A stretch of DNA of 64,000 nt from NCBI GenBank assembly GCA_047601745.1, contig JASGIS010000001.1, forward strand, positions 186,001-250,000, read 5' to 3'. The translations under genes and the position numbers were made by a program. The DNA comes from JAKPAM01 sp047601745 (GTDB taxonomy: Bacteria > Pseudomonadota > Gammaproteobacteria > Burkholderiales > Burkholderiaceae_E). The notes under the pieces are model-generated. The model worked only from the letters and a program-made list of their open reading frames with translations, did not search any database and was not told the origin of the DNA. Shown in pieces: positions 9,871 to 18,416 of this stretch. Each line of letters starts with the position of its first letter. Within the stretch, counting starts at the first letter, position 1.

Positions 9871-10638
9871 TCAACCCGCCGAGATGCCGCCGTCGATGCT
9901 GTAACACGCGCCGGTGATGAACCGGCTCTCGTCGCTGAGCAGGAACAGCGCCAGTTGCGCGACCTCCTGCGGCGTACCGTAGCGCCCGGCCGGAATCGCC
10001 GATGCGAACTTTGCCTTCGCGCGGTCGCCATCCCCCGGCACCGCGCCTTGCTCGATCGAGCGCATCATCCGCGTCTCGATCGGCGACGGATGGATCGTGT
10101 TGACGCGCACGCCGCTGGCCGCCACTTCCTTGGCCGCCGAGCGCATCAGCCCGACCACCGCGTGCTTGCTGCCCGAGTACGCCGACAGGCCCGGCGAGCC
10201 GCGGAACCCGGCGACCGACGAGGTGATCGCGATGCTGCCGCCGCCCCCGCGCTGCATGACCGGAATCGCGTACTTGAGCCCCAGGAAGACGCCCCGCACG
10301 TTGACCGCGAACACGCGATCGAACATGTCGACCGGATACTCGGTCAGCGGCGAGACGCGCCCTTCGATGCCGGCGTTGGCGAAGAACGCGTCGAGCCGCC
10401 CGTGGCGCGCGACGACCGCCGTCACCACTTCGCGCATCTGCGCATCGTCGGACACGTCCGCGGCCAGCGAGGTCACGGCGGGGTGGTCGATCTCGCGCAG
10501 CGCCGCTTCGAGCGCCGCGTCGTCGAGATCGACGATCACCACCTTCGCGCCTTCGTCGGCGAACAGCCGCGCCGCCGCCGCGCCGATGCCGCCTGCGCCG
10601 CCGGTGATCAACGCGACCTTGTCCTTCATTCGATCCAT
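9871..10638 (-). CDS. SDR family oxidoreductase
   Basis: A 255-residue classical short-chain dehydrogenase. ALITGGAGGIGAAAARLFA is the nucleotide-binding motif, VIVDLDD suggests NAD preference (acidic residues after the second strand), and SAYSGSKHAVVGL carries the catalytic Tyr and Lys. GAGACG-type spacing upstream of the ATG fits a weak ribosome site. It is monocistronic and convergent with the acyl-CoA ligase gene. Substrate unknown. Confidence 0.88.
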   Translation of the reverse strand: MDRMKDKVALITGGAGGIGAAAARLFADEGAKVVIVDLDDAALEAALREIDHPAVTSLAADVSDDAQMREVVTAVVARHGRLDAFFANAGIEGRVSPLTEYPVDMFDRVFAVNVRGVFLGLKYAIPVMQRGGGGSIAITSSVAGFRGSPGLSAYSGSKHAVVGLMRSAAKEVAASGVRVNTIHPSPIETRMMRSIEQGAVPGDGDRAKAKFASAIPAGRYGTPQEVAQLALFLLSDESRFITGACYSIDGGISAG

Positions 10639-10724
10639 GTTCGTCTCCTGTCGGAAAGCCGATCCTGTGGGGATCGTTCGCTCGTATCGTAGCAAGCCCG
10701 GTTCGGGAGACGACCCCCGCGATC

Positions 10725-11633
10725 TCACGAAACGGGACGCCGCATCAGGCCCGCGTCGATGAAGCCCTCGAACTCCGCGCGCAACGCGCTCTTCAGTTCC
10801 TGCATCGCGCGACTGACGGGCCTGCCGCGCAACACGCCGATCTGCCGCAGCGTATCGAAGCCGCGAATCGGGATCCCCCGGATCCGTCGCTTCTCGATCC
10901 GCCCGAGCAGCACCGAATTGGGCACGACCGCATAACCCCACCCGCACGCGGCGAGGGTCCGGATCGCCGGCGAGCTTTCGACGAAAACGCTGGTGTTCAG
11001 CCGCGGCGCGACCTCGGGAGCGAACTGCCGCAGGCTCTGCAGCGTCATCGGCGGCATCAGCAGCGGCAAACCGACGAGCGCGCTCACCGGAATCGACTGC
11101 CGCGACAGGACCGGATCGCCGATCCGTCCGACGAGGATCATCTGCTCGACCGCGACCGGCTCCAGGTCGATGTAGTCGCTGGTGCTGGCGCCGCCCATCA
11201 CGGCGACGTCGACGGTGCCCGACAGCAGGCGGCTCGATGCGTCGTGCCACAAGCCCTCGCTGAGCTCGACGCGTACCTTCGGGTTGCGCTTCAGGAACTT
11301 GTCCAGCAACGGCTCGAACAGCAGTTGCCCGATGCTGGACGGCGTCATCAGCCGCACCGCGCCCAGCAACTCCTTGTTCTGGGCCAGGATCTCGGTCCGC
11401 GCCTCGTCCACCTGCGACAGGATGAACTTCGCGCGCTCCAGCAGGATCTTTCCGGAATCGCTGAGCGACACGCCGCGCGCGCCGCGATCGAACAGCACGC
11501 CGCCGAGCTCCTCCTCCAGATCCTTGACGTGCCGGCTCAGCGCCGACTGAGCGATGTGAAGCACGTCCGCCGCGGCGCTGAAGCTGCCGGCCTGCGCGAT
11601 GACGACGAAGTAACGCAACTGCCGCAGGTTCAT
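10725..11633 (-). CDS. LysR-family transcriptional regulator
   Basis: A 302-residue LysR-type regulator. The N-terminal winged HTH reads MNLRQLRYFVVIAQAGSFSAAA and SALSRHVKDLEEELG, followed by the effector-binding domain. Its start is 138 bp from the divergent start of a flavin monooxygenase gene, the standard arrangement for a LysR activator of a catabolic operon. The inducer is probably the substrate or an intermediate of that operon. Confidence 0.92.
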   Translation of the reverse strand: MNLRQLRYFVVIAQAGSFSAAADVLHIAQSALSRHVKDLEEELGGVLFDRGARGVSLSDSGKILLERAKFILSQVDEARTEILAQNKELLGAVRLMTPSSIGQLLFEPLLDKFLKRNPKVRVELSEGLWHDASSRLLSGTVDVAVMGGASTSDYIDLEPVAVEQMILVGRIGDPVLSRQSIPVSALVGLPLLMPPMTLQSLRQFAPEVAPRLNTSVFVESSPAIRTLAACGWGYAVVPNSVLLGRIEKRRIRGIPIRGFDTLRQIGVLRGRPVSRAMQELKSALRAEFEGFIDAGLMRRPVS

Positions 11634-11771
11634 CGAATATCTCGAAATGGCATGGCTAGGTCGATAATAACGTATTTGTAATATACATAAGCGGTCTCCA
11701 GAATTCATGTCCATCGCGGCCGCGCCCGATGGCAACGCCGCACCGAACACGCTTATCAAGGAGACCCGCCG
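11634..11771. promoter_or_regulatory. Divergent LysR/catabolic-operon promoter region
   Basis: This 138-bp spacer contains the only strongly A/T-rich stretch nearby, at about 11665-11693 (ATAACGTATTTGTAATATAC), in a very GC-rich setting. It is the obvious site for the LysR box and the two opposing promoters. A clean T-N11-A palindrome was not pinned down by eye. Confidence 0.55.
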
Positions 11772-13379
11772 ATGTCGCAAGTCGAATCCACCCCGGTCGT
11801 CGTCATCGGCGGCGGCCCCGTCGGCCTGGCGATGGGGCTGCTGCTTCATCGACACCGGATCGATTGCATCGTCGTCGAGCGCGAGCGCGGCACCACCGAC
11901 CATCCGAAGTCGCGCGGCTGCTGGATCCGCACGATGGAACTCTTCCGGCAGTGGGGCATCGAGCAACGGATTCGCGCCCGCGGCCTGCCCGACGACTCCG
12001 ACATGTTCGTGTTCGTCGAGAGCCTTTCCGGCCATGAATACGGCCGCACGCGCCCCGAGCCCCGCCACGACCTGACGCCCGCGTGGAAATGCCTGGTCGC
12101 GCAGGATGCGGTCGAGGAGGAGCTTTGCGAAGCGCTGCGCGGCTCGCCGCATGCGTCGATACGCTTCGCCACCGAATGCGTGTCGATCGAGCAGGACGAC
12201 GACGGCGTCCTGGTACGGGTCAGGGCGATCGATGGCGGCGAGCAGAAGACCATTCGCGCCCGTTATGCGATCGCCGCCGACGGCGCGGGCAGCCAGACGA
12301 GAAAACAGGCCGGCATCGCCATGCAGGGCCCCGCCAACCTGGCGCTGATGGCCAACGACTATTGGAAGGCCGACCTGTCGAGCATTCCGATCGCCGGCAA
12401 GGCGGCGATCTTCCGGATCGTCCCGCGTGACGGCAACGAACCGTCGTCGACGATCCTGAACACCAACGGCAAGGATCGCTGGCTGACCGTCACGCAGATC
12501 GGCGGGCCGAACGACGAACGCCCGTCGCCCGGCAGCGATGAGGACGTCGTCGCGATGGCGCGCCGGCAGGTGGGCATCCCCGATCTGGACGTCCAGGTCA
12601 TCAACCGGTCGATCTGGCGGGTAAGCAGGCAGGTGGCGGAAACGTTCGGCCGCGGCCGCGTGTTCCTCGTCGGCGACGCCGCGCACCGGTTCCCGCCCAC
12701 CGGCGGGTTCGGCCTGAACTCCGGCGTGCAGGACGCGCACAACCTGGCGTGGAAGCTGGCATTCGTGCTCAACGGCCACGCTTCCGAGCGCCTGCTCGAT
12801 TCCTACGACGCCGAACGCCGGCCGGTCGCCGAATCGAACGCCGACTTCAGTCTCGGCAACCGATACCGGTACGAGCACGCGCAGCAGGCCTGCCTTTCGG
12901 GCAACGAGGATCGCATCCGCTTCTGGCTCGACGACATGGACAACCACCTGCACAGCGTGGGCCAGGCGCTGGGGTTCACTTATGTCTCGGACGCCGTCAT
13001 CCAGGACGGCACCGTGGCCAAGCCGTTGAACTCGCGCGTCTACGTGCCGTCCGACCGGCCCGGCGGCCGCTTTCCGCACCTGTGGCTCGATTCGGCGCGA
13101 AAACAGTCGACGCTCGACTGGTTCGACAAGGAGTTCGTGCTGGTGGCCGGACCGCTCGGCGATGCGTGGGTCGCGGCGGCGCGCGAGGTCGCTCGGAAGA
13201 TGGCGATCCCGCTGAGCGCCCGGACGCTGCCGGCCGTCGAGACCGATACCGGGATCCGGATCGGACTGCGGGGCGCGGCGCTCGTGCGTCCCGACGGACA
13301 CGTCGCGTGGCGGATGCCATGGCTCGCCAACGACCCGGCCGGCGCGCTGACGCAGACGCTGCAGGCGATCCTGAAATGA
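11772..13379 (+). CDS. FAD-dependent aromatic monooxygenase (PheA/TfdB/MhpA type)
   Basis: A 535-residue group A flavoprotein hydroxylase. The Rossmann motif VVVIGGGPVGLAMG is at the N-terminus, the DG motif reads YAIAADGAGSQTRK, and the second FAD motif RVFLVGDAAHRFPPTGGFGL is near residue 300. These enzymes hydroxylate phenolic rings with NAD(P)H and O2. AAGGAG precedes the ATG. It is first of four genes joined by ATGA overlaps or a short gap, and divergent from a LysR regulator. Confidence 0.92.
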   Translation: MSQVESTPVVVIGGGPVGLAMGLLLHRHRIDCIVVERERGTTDHPKSRGCWIRTMELFRQWGIEQRIRARGLPDDSDMFVFVESLSGHEYGRTRPEPRHDLTPAWKCLVAQDAVEEELCEALRGSPHASIRFATECVSIEQDDDGVLVRVRAIDGGEQKTIRARYAIAADGAGSQTRKQAGIAMQGPANLALMANDYWKADLSSIPIAGKAAIFRIVPRDGNEPSSTILNTNGKDRWLTVTQIGGPNDERPSPGSDEDVVAMARRQVGIPDLDVQVINRSIWRVSRQVAETFGRGRVFLVGDAAHRFPPTGGFGLNSGVQDAHNLAWKLAFVLNGHASERLLDSYDAERRPVAESNADFSLGNRYRYEHAQQACLSGNEDRIRFWLDDMDNHLHSVGQALGFTYVSDAVIQDGTVAKPLNSRVYVPSDRPGGRFPHLWLDSARKQSTLDWFDKEFVLVAGPLGDAWVAAAREVARKMAIPLSARTLPAVETDTGIRIGLRGAALVRPDGHVAWRMPWLANDPAGALTQTLQAILK

Positions 13380-13831
13380 ACGCGATCCGAGGCGTCGACC
13401 ACGTGACGCTGCGTTGCGCACCCGCGCAACTGCCGTCGGTCCAGGCCTTCTACGAACGCGTCATCGGACTGCGCGCCGGCCCGCGCCCGCCGTTCGATTT
13501 TCCGGGCGCGTGGCTCTACGCCGGCGACGTCGCGCTCGTGCATCTGGCCGCGGTGCTCGACGCCCCGATCCGAACCGCTTCGGCGATCGCTTCGAGCCGG
13601 CCTGCAGCCGGCGAGGCGACCGGCTACATCGATCATTTCGCGCTGCGCATCGACGCCGCGGTGCCCGACTTCCGGGCGAGACTGCGGGACTCGGGCGTGC
13701 CGTACGCGGAAGCGCCGGTTCCCGGCCTGCCGCTGCACCAGATCTTCGTCGTCGATCCGCTGGGCGTGAAGGTCGAACTGAACTTCGTCGTCGAGCAGAC
13801 CGCTCCGATGGCCGGACGGGAGGACCGATGA
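13376..13831 (+). CDS. VOC-superfamily protein (small dioxygenase/glyoxalase fold)
   Basis: A 151-residue vicinal-oxygen-chelate protein with two half-repeats. It has GVDHVTLRCAPAQLP at the start, YIDHFALRID in the middle and DPLGVKVELNF near the end. The His of each half and the terminal Glu are the usual metal ligands. It overlaps the hydroxylase gene as ATGA. Position between hydroxylase and hydrolase suggests ring cleavage, but it is half the length of two-domain extradiol dioxygenases. Confidence 0.85.
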   Translation: MNAIRGVDHVTLRCAPAQLPSVQAFYERVIGLRAGPRPPFDFPGAWLYAGDVALVHLAAVLDAPIRTASAIASSRPAAGEATGYIDHFALRIDAAVPDFRARLRDSGVPYAEAPVPGLPLHQIFVVDPLGVKVELNFVVEQTAPMAGREDR

Positions 13832-14628
13832 GCAAGGACTTCATCCAGATCAGCGCGAACGGATTGTCGATCGGCTGCGCGATCCGGGGACAGGGCGAAC
13901 CGCTCGTGCTGATCCACGGCGGCGAGGCCGATCATTCGATGTTCGACCGATTGGCCGCCGAACTGGCCGGCGATTTCAAGGTCTTCGCGTACGACCAGAG
14001 GGATTCGGGAAAGACGCGCGATCTGACCGAACCGCCTCGTCCTTATGGGCTGGCGGAGATGGGCGACGACGTCGCCGCGTTGATCGAAGCGCTCGGTCAT
14101 CGCCGCGCGCACGTGCTGGGCACGTCGCTGGGCGGCCACGTCGCGCAGGTCTTCGCCGCACGCCATCCGGATCGCGTCGACAAGCTGATCCTGTCCAGCA
14201 CCTGGCCGGCCGGTCACGGCCTGCAGACGGTCAATCCGGCGGTCGCGCGGCAACTCGCCGCCTGGCGCGAGGACGCGACCACGCACGCACCGGACATCGC
14301 CGGCCTGTTCTTCACGCCGGCCTATCTCGCCGAGCATCCGGAACGCATCGAGATGTTCCGCAACAGTCGCCGCACGCCGGAACAGGCCCGGCGGCGGGCC
14401 GGCCTGCTGGGAACGCCGTATCCGATCGACGACGGCGGGATCGGCGCGACGACGCTGCTGCTGATCGGCGGCGCCGATGCGCTGGTGCCGGCCGCGGGAA
14501 CGCTCGCGGTCGCGCGGATGCTGCGCCGCTACGAGACCCGGACGATGGAGGGCGTGAGCCACGTATCGGCGATCCAGGCGCCGTCGACGGTCGCGAAGAT
14601 CGTCGGCGAGTTCCTGCGATCCGAATGA
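13828..14628 (+). CDS. Alpha/beta hydrolase
   Basis: A 266-residue alpha/beta-hydrolase with the oxyanion motif LIHGGEADHS, nucleophile elbow GTSLGG (Ser), acid residue near LLIGGADALVP, and His in GVSHVSAI. It resembles meta-cleavage-product or ester hydrolases. The ATGA overlap with the VOC gene shows tight coupling. A hydroxylation, ring opening, C-C hydrolysis sequence is the simplest reading of the operon, by inference. Confidence 0.88.
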   Translation: MSKDFIQISANGLSIGCAIRGQGEPLVLIHGGEADHSMFDRLAAELAGDFKVFAYDQRDSGKTRDLTEPPRPYGLAEMGDDVAALIEALGHRRAHVLGTSLGGHVAQVFAARHPDRVDKLILSSTWPAGHGLQTVNPAVARQLAAWREDATTHAPDIAGLFFTPAYLAEHPERIEMFRNSRRTPEQARRRAGLLGTPYPIDDGGIGATTLLLIGGADALVPAAGTLAVARMLRRYETRTMEGVSHVSAIQAPSTVAKIVGEFLRSE

Positions 14629-14663
14629 CCGTCGCGATCCAGATCATCAGAGGAGACAGGATC

Positions 14664-15653
14664 ATGGACAGCAACAGGCGCACCTTCGCGATGTCGATGG
14701 TTGGATTGGCCGTGGGAGCCGCGAGTCGTTCCGCTTCCGCCGAGCCCGCGCAAACCTGGCCTTCCCGGCCGGTAACGCTCGTCACCCCGTTCCCGCCGGG
14801 CGCCGGCTCCGATTACCTGCGGCTGCTCGCCGAGAAGCTCACCGACTCGTTCGGCAAGCCGTTCATCGTCGACAACCGGCCGGGCGCGACCGGCGTGATC
14901 GGCACGCAACTGGTCGCCAACGCAAAGCCCGACGGATACACGTTCCTGATGGGATCCAACAGCAGTCACGTGATCGCGCCGATGCTGCTGGAGAAGAAGC
15001 CTTATGACCCGATCACCGACTTCGAACCGATCTCGATGATCATGCGCTACCCGCTCGTATTGGTCGTGACCCCGACGCTGCCGTTCGAGTCGATCACCGA
15101 ACTGATCGGCTACGCGGTGAAGAATCCGGGCAAGCTGAACTATGCGTCGATCGGCCAGGGAAGCGGCACGCATCTGGCCGCCGAATGGTTCAAGCACGAG
15201 GCGGGCGTCGACATCGTGCACGTCCCCTACAAGGGCGTCGCCCAGGCGCAGACGGCGGTGATGTCCGGCGAAGTGCAGATGTGGTTCGACGGCCCCCGAT
15301 CGGCGCTCCAGTTCGTGCGGACGGGCCGCCTGCGGGCGCTCGCGGTCACCGGCCCCGAACGCGTGCCCGCACTGCCCGACGTGGCGACGATGAAGGAGGC
15401 GGGATTGCCGAGCATGGATCCGCGGATCTGGATCGGACTGTTCGCTCCGAAGGGCACGCCGCGACCGATCCTCGACAGGCTCGGCGACGAGGTCCGGCGC
15501 GTCGTCCGGGTTCCGCAGGTCAGGACGTTCATCGAAGCGGAGGGCACGGCGGAGGTCGTCGGCGGCTCGCCGACGCAGCTTGCCGAATACATACGGAAGG
15601 AAGCCGGGGACTGGAAGGCGCTGATCGATAAGCTGGGGATCAGACTGGAGTGA
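14664..15653 (+). CDS. Tripartite tricarboxylate transporter substrate-binding protein (Bug/TctC family)
   Basis: A 329-residue extracytoplasmic receptor of the Bug family. An N-terminal export signal (SNRRTFAMSMVGLAVGAAS) precedes the family motif WPSRPVTLVTPFPPGAGSDY and later GVIGTQLVANAKPDGYT. AGGAG before 14664 decides the start, although an in-frame ATG also overlaps the previous stop at 14625. No TctA/TctB genes adjoin it, as is common for these receptors. It likely captures the operon's aromatic substrate. Confidence 0.93.
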   Translation: MDSNRRTFAMSMVGLAVGAASRSASAEPAQTWPSRPVTLVTPFPPGAGSDYLRLLAEKLTDSFGKPFIVDNRPGATGVIGTQLVANAKPDGYTFLMGSNSSHVIAPMLLEKKPYDPITDFEPISMIMRYPLVLVVTPTLPFESITELIGYAVKNPGKLNYASIGQGSGTHLAAEWFKHEAGVDIVHVPYKGVAQAQTAVMSGEVQMWFDGPRSALQFVRTGRLRALAVTGPERVPALPDVATMKEAGLPSMDPRIWIGLFAPKGTPRPILDRLGDEVRRVVRVPQVRTFIEAEGTAEVVGGSPTQLAEYIRKEAGDWKALIDKLGIRLE

Positions 15654-15698
15654 AGCGGGACCGCCATGACCCCGCTTCCGGCCGGACGGGCGCCGCGT

Positions 15699-15760
15699 CA
15701 CCGGCACATCACCGGCACATCACCGGCACGGCGCCGGCACGATGCCGGCACGATGCCGGC
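15699..15760. repeat. 11-bp period tandem repeat
   Basis: CACCGGCACAT occurs twice and is followed by CACCGGCACGG, CGCCGGCACGA, TGCCGGCACGA and TGCCGGC, giving a period of 11 over about 5.6 copies. It fills the gap between two convergent genes. Many GCCGGC inverted repeats are embedded, so a terminator or protein-binding role is possible but unproven. Confidence 0.8.
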
Positions 15761-15766
15761 CGAAGA

Positions 15767-16390
15767 CTAAGCGCTCAAACCCAGCGTGTGATGCGTCTCG
15801 TTGATCCGGTGGATCGTGAAGGCGTCGCCGTCGACGGTGATCTCATTGACGCAGCAAGGCTCTTGCTTGATCCGCCAGTAGCGGGACAGCGGCAGGCCCA
15901 GGCACTGCAGCAGCAGCACGCGGTTGATGCTGTCATGCCCGACGAGGACGACGGTCCGGCCGGCGTGGTGCCGAAGCACGAGCTGCAAGACCTTCAGCGC
16001 GCGCACCAGCACGTCGGCCAGCGTCTCGCCGCCGGGAATCACCGCCAGATCCGGCGCGTCGAACCAGGCCCGCGCCTCGTCGGGCCAGCGCGAGCGGACC
16101 TCTTCGTGGGTCAGCCCCTGCCATTCGCCGTAGTCGATGTCGGCCAGCGCTTCGAGCACCTCGGTGCGCGCGCCGGCCGCCTCGGCGATCGCGCCGCCGG
16201 TGTGCATGCAGCGCGACAGCGGACTCGTATGGATGAGGTCGGGCTTCCAGCTCTGCGCGATCCGTCGTCCGAGCGCCTTCGCCTGCCGTTCGCCGAGCGG
16301 CGACAACGCCAGTTCGGCCCGGCCGCGAAAGCGCTCGGGGGCGATCCAGTCGACATGCCCGTGACGGGCGAGAATGATTCGGGTCGTCAT
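15767..16390 (-). CDS. Histidine phosphatase family protein (phosphoglycerate-mutase-like)
   Basis: A 207-residue histidine phosphatase. IILARHGHVDW has the RHG motif with the phospho-acceptor His at residue 10. SPLSRCMHT and GHDSINR supply the second Arg and His. Length and motifs resemble alpha-ribazole phosphatase/CobC or other small broad phosphatases, but no cobalamin genes are nearby. It is convergent with the catabolic operon. Confidence 0.88.
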   Translation of the reverse strand: MTTRIILARHGHVDWIAPERFRGRAELALSPLGERQAKALGRRIAQSWKPDLIHTSPLSRCMHTGGAIAEAAGARTEVLEALADIDYGEWQGLTHEEVRSRWPDEARAWFDAPDLAVIPGGETLADVLVRALKVLQLVLRHHAGRTVVLVGHDSINRVLLLQCLGLPLSRYWRIKQEPCCVNEITVDGDAFTIHRINETHHTLGLSA

Positions 16391-16748
16391 CTGTCGTGCT
16401 CTCCTGTGGTGTCATCGAACGAATGCCGCGCAGCCCGCCTCAACGACGAAACCCATGCGAAACGCCGCGCGAATCGTGGATTGCGCGCGAGTGCGGGGTC
16501 TGGATGCGGAATGCGTTCATGGGTCCGTCGCTCGAATCGATCGGGCAAACCGATCGGACTGACCCATGCCGGCAGGCGCCACGGCGGACCGTGGTACGGA
16601 ACGAACGCCTACGGCCCGACATCGGTCAGGTTTCCGTAGGCGTCATCAGCAGCGTTTGCGGCTGCGGTTCGATAAGCAGGAGGAACGCCATCTCCTCGTC
16701 CTAATGTACACAAATTCCGCCTAGGGGTCGAGAGTGGCTTATAGTGGC
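16391..16748. other. Gene-free spacer with a strong hairpin
   Basis: No convincing gene is seen in this spacer. A perfect 10-bp inverted repeat is present, ACGCCTACGG at 16605-16614 and CCGTAGGCGT at 16634-16643, with an inner CCGA/TCGG pairing in the loop. No T run follows it. A TATAGT hexamer at 16740-16745 is a candidate -10 box for the riboswitch transcript just downstream. Confidence 0.6.
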
Positions 16749-16825
16749 GGTCAGGAGATGGCATTCCTCCGCCCTCGGTGCACGACCGAGGGAAACCGCC
16801 GGCCGGCTGATGATGCCTACGGACC
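16749..16825 (+). ncRNA. Fluoride riboswitch (crcB motif)
   Basis: The conserved core GGAGATGGCATTCCTCC (16754-16770) and GCTGATGATGCCTAC (16806-16820) match the crcB-type fluoride aptamer. Between them is a variable stem, CCCTCGGT/ACCGAGGG with loop GCACG. Outer bases GGTC (16749) and GACC (16822) can pair as P1. The aptamer ends 25 bases before the ATG of a MutS-family gene, so it should control the two-gene operon as a fluoride ON switch. The expression platform was not resolved by eye. Confidence 0.95.
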
Positions 16826-16850
16826 CGACTCCGGGAATGTAGGTACCGTC

Positions 16851-18416
16851 ATGAATGGATCCGAGCGAATCGATCGCGGCCCGTCGCACGAGCCGCCCCC
16901 CGAAAGCATCCTGGGCGAACGGGTTCCGGCGCCGGTTTCGGCGCAGCCGGACTGCTTCCGCGACCTCGGCCTCGACCAGATCGTGCAGGCCGTCGTCTCG
17001 CCCTGGCCCGAATACGAACTGGCCGGCTTGTTCCACGCGAGCCTGTCTTCCGAGGACGCGATCGTCTTCCGGCAGCAGGTCATGCGCGACCTGGAAACGC
17101 CCGAGAACCTGGCCGCGGTGCGCGGCTTCACCGAACGCCTGCGCGCCATGCGCCGGCAACTGCCGCTGGCGACCGACAGCCGCAACGAACACGAGCGCAA
17201 CCGCTGGCATCTGGACGCGGCCCTGCGATACGGCGAGGCGATCACCGCGTTCCAGCAAGATCTGGCGCCGTTGACGCTTCGCTCGCGCGGCCTGCGGCGC
17301 TGGCGCGACTACGTCGACGACTACGCCCGGTCGTCGGCGTTCGAGTTGTTGACGCAGGAGGCGGCGAAGCTGGCGGACGACCTGGCGACCGTCATCTATA
17401 CGGTGACGGTCCGCGGCCCGAACGTCTCGGTCCGCGACTATGCGGGCGAGCCGGACTACTCGGCCGAGATCGAACAGGTCTTCGCGAAGTTCCGCCGCGG
17501 CGCGGCCAAGGACTACCTGGCCAAGCTGCCGGCCACCGTCGGCCTCGATCACATCGAGGCGCAGGTGCTCGACGGCGTCGCCCGGCTGAACCCGCGGGTC
17601 TTCGACGCGCTGTCGGCGTTCCGCGCGCGGCATCCGTCCTTCATCGATCCGCGGATCGAGCGCTTCGACCGCGAGATCCATTTCTACCTCGGCTGGCTCG
17701 ACTTCATCACCCCGTTCCGGCGAGCCGGCCTGGCGTTCTGCTACCCGCGGGTGTCGCGCGCCACGAAGGAGATCCACGCACGCGAAGCGTTCGACCTGGC
17801 GTTGGCGCACCGCCTGCTCGCGCGCGGGCAGGACATCGTACGCAACGACTTCGACCTGCAGGGCATCGAACGGACGATCGTCGTCACGGGCCCGAACCAG
17901 GGCGGCAAGACGACCTTCGCGCGGATGTTCGGCCAGTTGCACTGGCTGGCCTGCCTGGGCCTGGCGGTGCCGGCCGCGCAGGCGCGGCTCTTCGTGTTCG
18001 ACCAACTGTTCTCGCATTTCGAGCGCGAAGAGGACATCCGCACGTTGCGCGGCAAGCTGCACGACGATCTGGTGCGGATGCGGCAGATCCTGGCGCGGGC
18101 CTCGCCGGCATCGATCGTGATCCTCAACGAGATCTTCTCGTCGACGACCCTCGAAGACGCGCTGTTCCTCGGCCGGCAGGTGCTCGAACGACTGTCCCGG
18201 CTCGACGCGATCGCCGTCTGCGTGACCTTCCTCGACGAACTGGCGTCCTTCTCGCCCGAGGTCGTCAGCCTGGTCGCCGGGCTCGATCCGACGGACCCGA
18301 CGGCGCGCAGCTTCAAGCTCGAACGGCGGGCCGCCGACGGCCTGGCGCATGCGCTGGCGATCGCCGAGAAATACCACGTCACCGGCGCGTGGCTCAAAAC
18401 ACGGATCGCGTCATGA
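16851..18416 (+). CDS. MutS-family ATPase, first of a pair
   Basis: A 521-residue protein with a C-terminal MutS domain V ATPase. Walker A is GPNQGGKTT at residues 347-355 and Walker B is IVILNEIF at about 422-429, followed by the SST(T)LEDA signature region. The N-terminal half is helical and has no recognisable mismatch-binding domain (no N-terminal FxE motif), unlike MutS1. The start is set at 16851 because the upstream in-frame GTG lies before the fluoride aptamer. It overlaps the second MutS-like gene by ATGA. Confidence 0.87.
   Translation: MNGSERIDRGPSHEPPPESILGERVPAPVSAQPDCFRDLGLDQIVQAVVSPWPEYELAGLFHASLSSEDAIVFRQQVMRDLETPENLAAVRGFTERLRAMRRQLPLATDSRNEHERNRWHLDAALRYGEAITAFQQDLAPLTLRSRGLRRWRDYVDDYARSSAFELLTQEAAKLADDLATVIYTVTVRGPNVSVRDYAGEPDYSAEIEQVFAKFRRGAAKDYLAKLPATVGLDHIEAQVLDGVARLNPRVFDALSAFRARHPSFIDPRIERFDREIHFYLGWLDFITPFRRAGLAFCYPRVSRATKEIHAREAFDLALAHRLLARGQDIVRNDFDLQGIERTIVVTGPNQGGKTTFARMFGQLHWLACLGLAVPAAQARLFVFDQLFSHFEREEDIRTLRGKLHDDLVRMRQILARASPASIVILNEIFSSTTLEDALFLGRQVLERLSRLDAIAVCVTFLDELASFSPEVVSLVAGLDPTDPTARSFKLERRAADGLAHALAIAEKYHVTGAWLKTRIAS

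Noticed and set aside
16734..16850. Upstream GTG start for the first MutS-like gene
   Set aside because: It precedes and would translate through the fluoride aptamer. The added residues match nothing.
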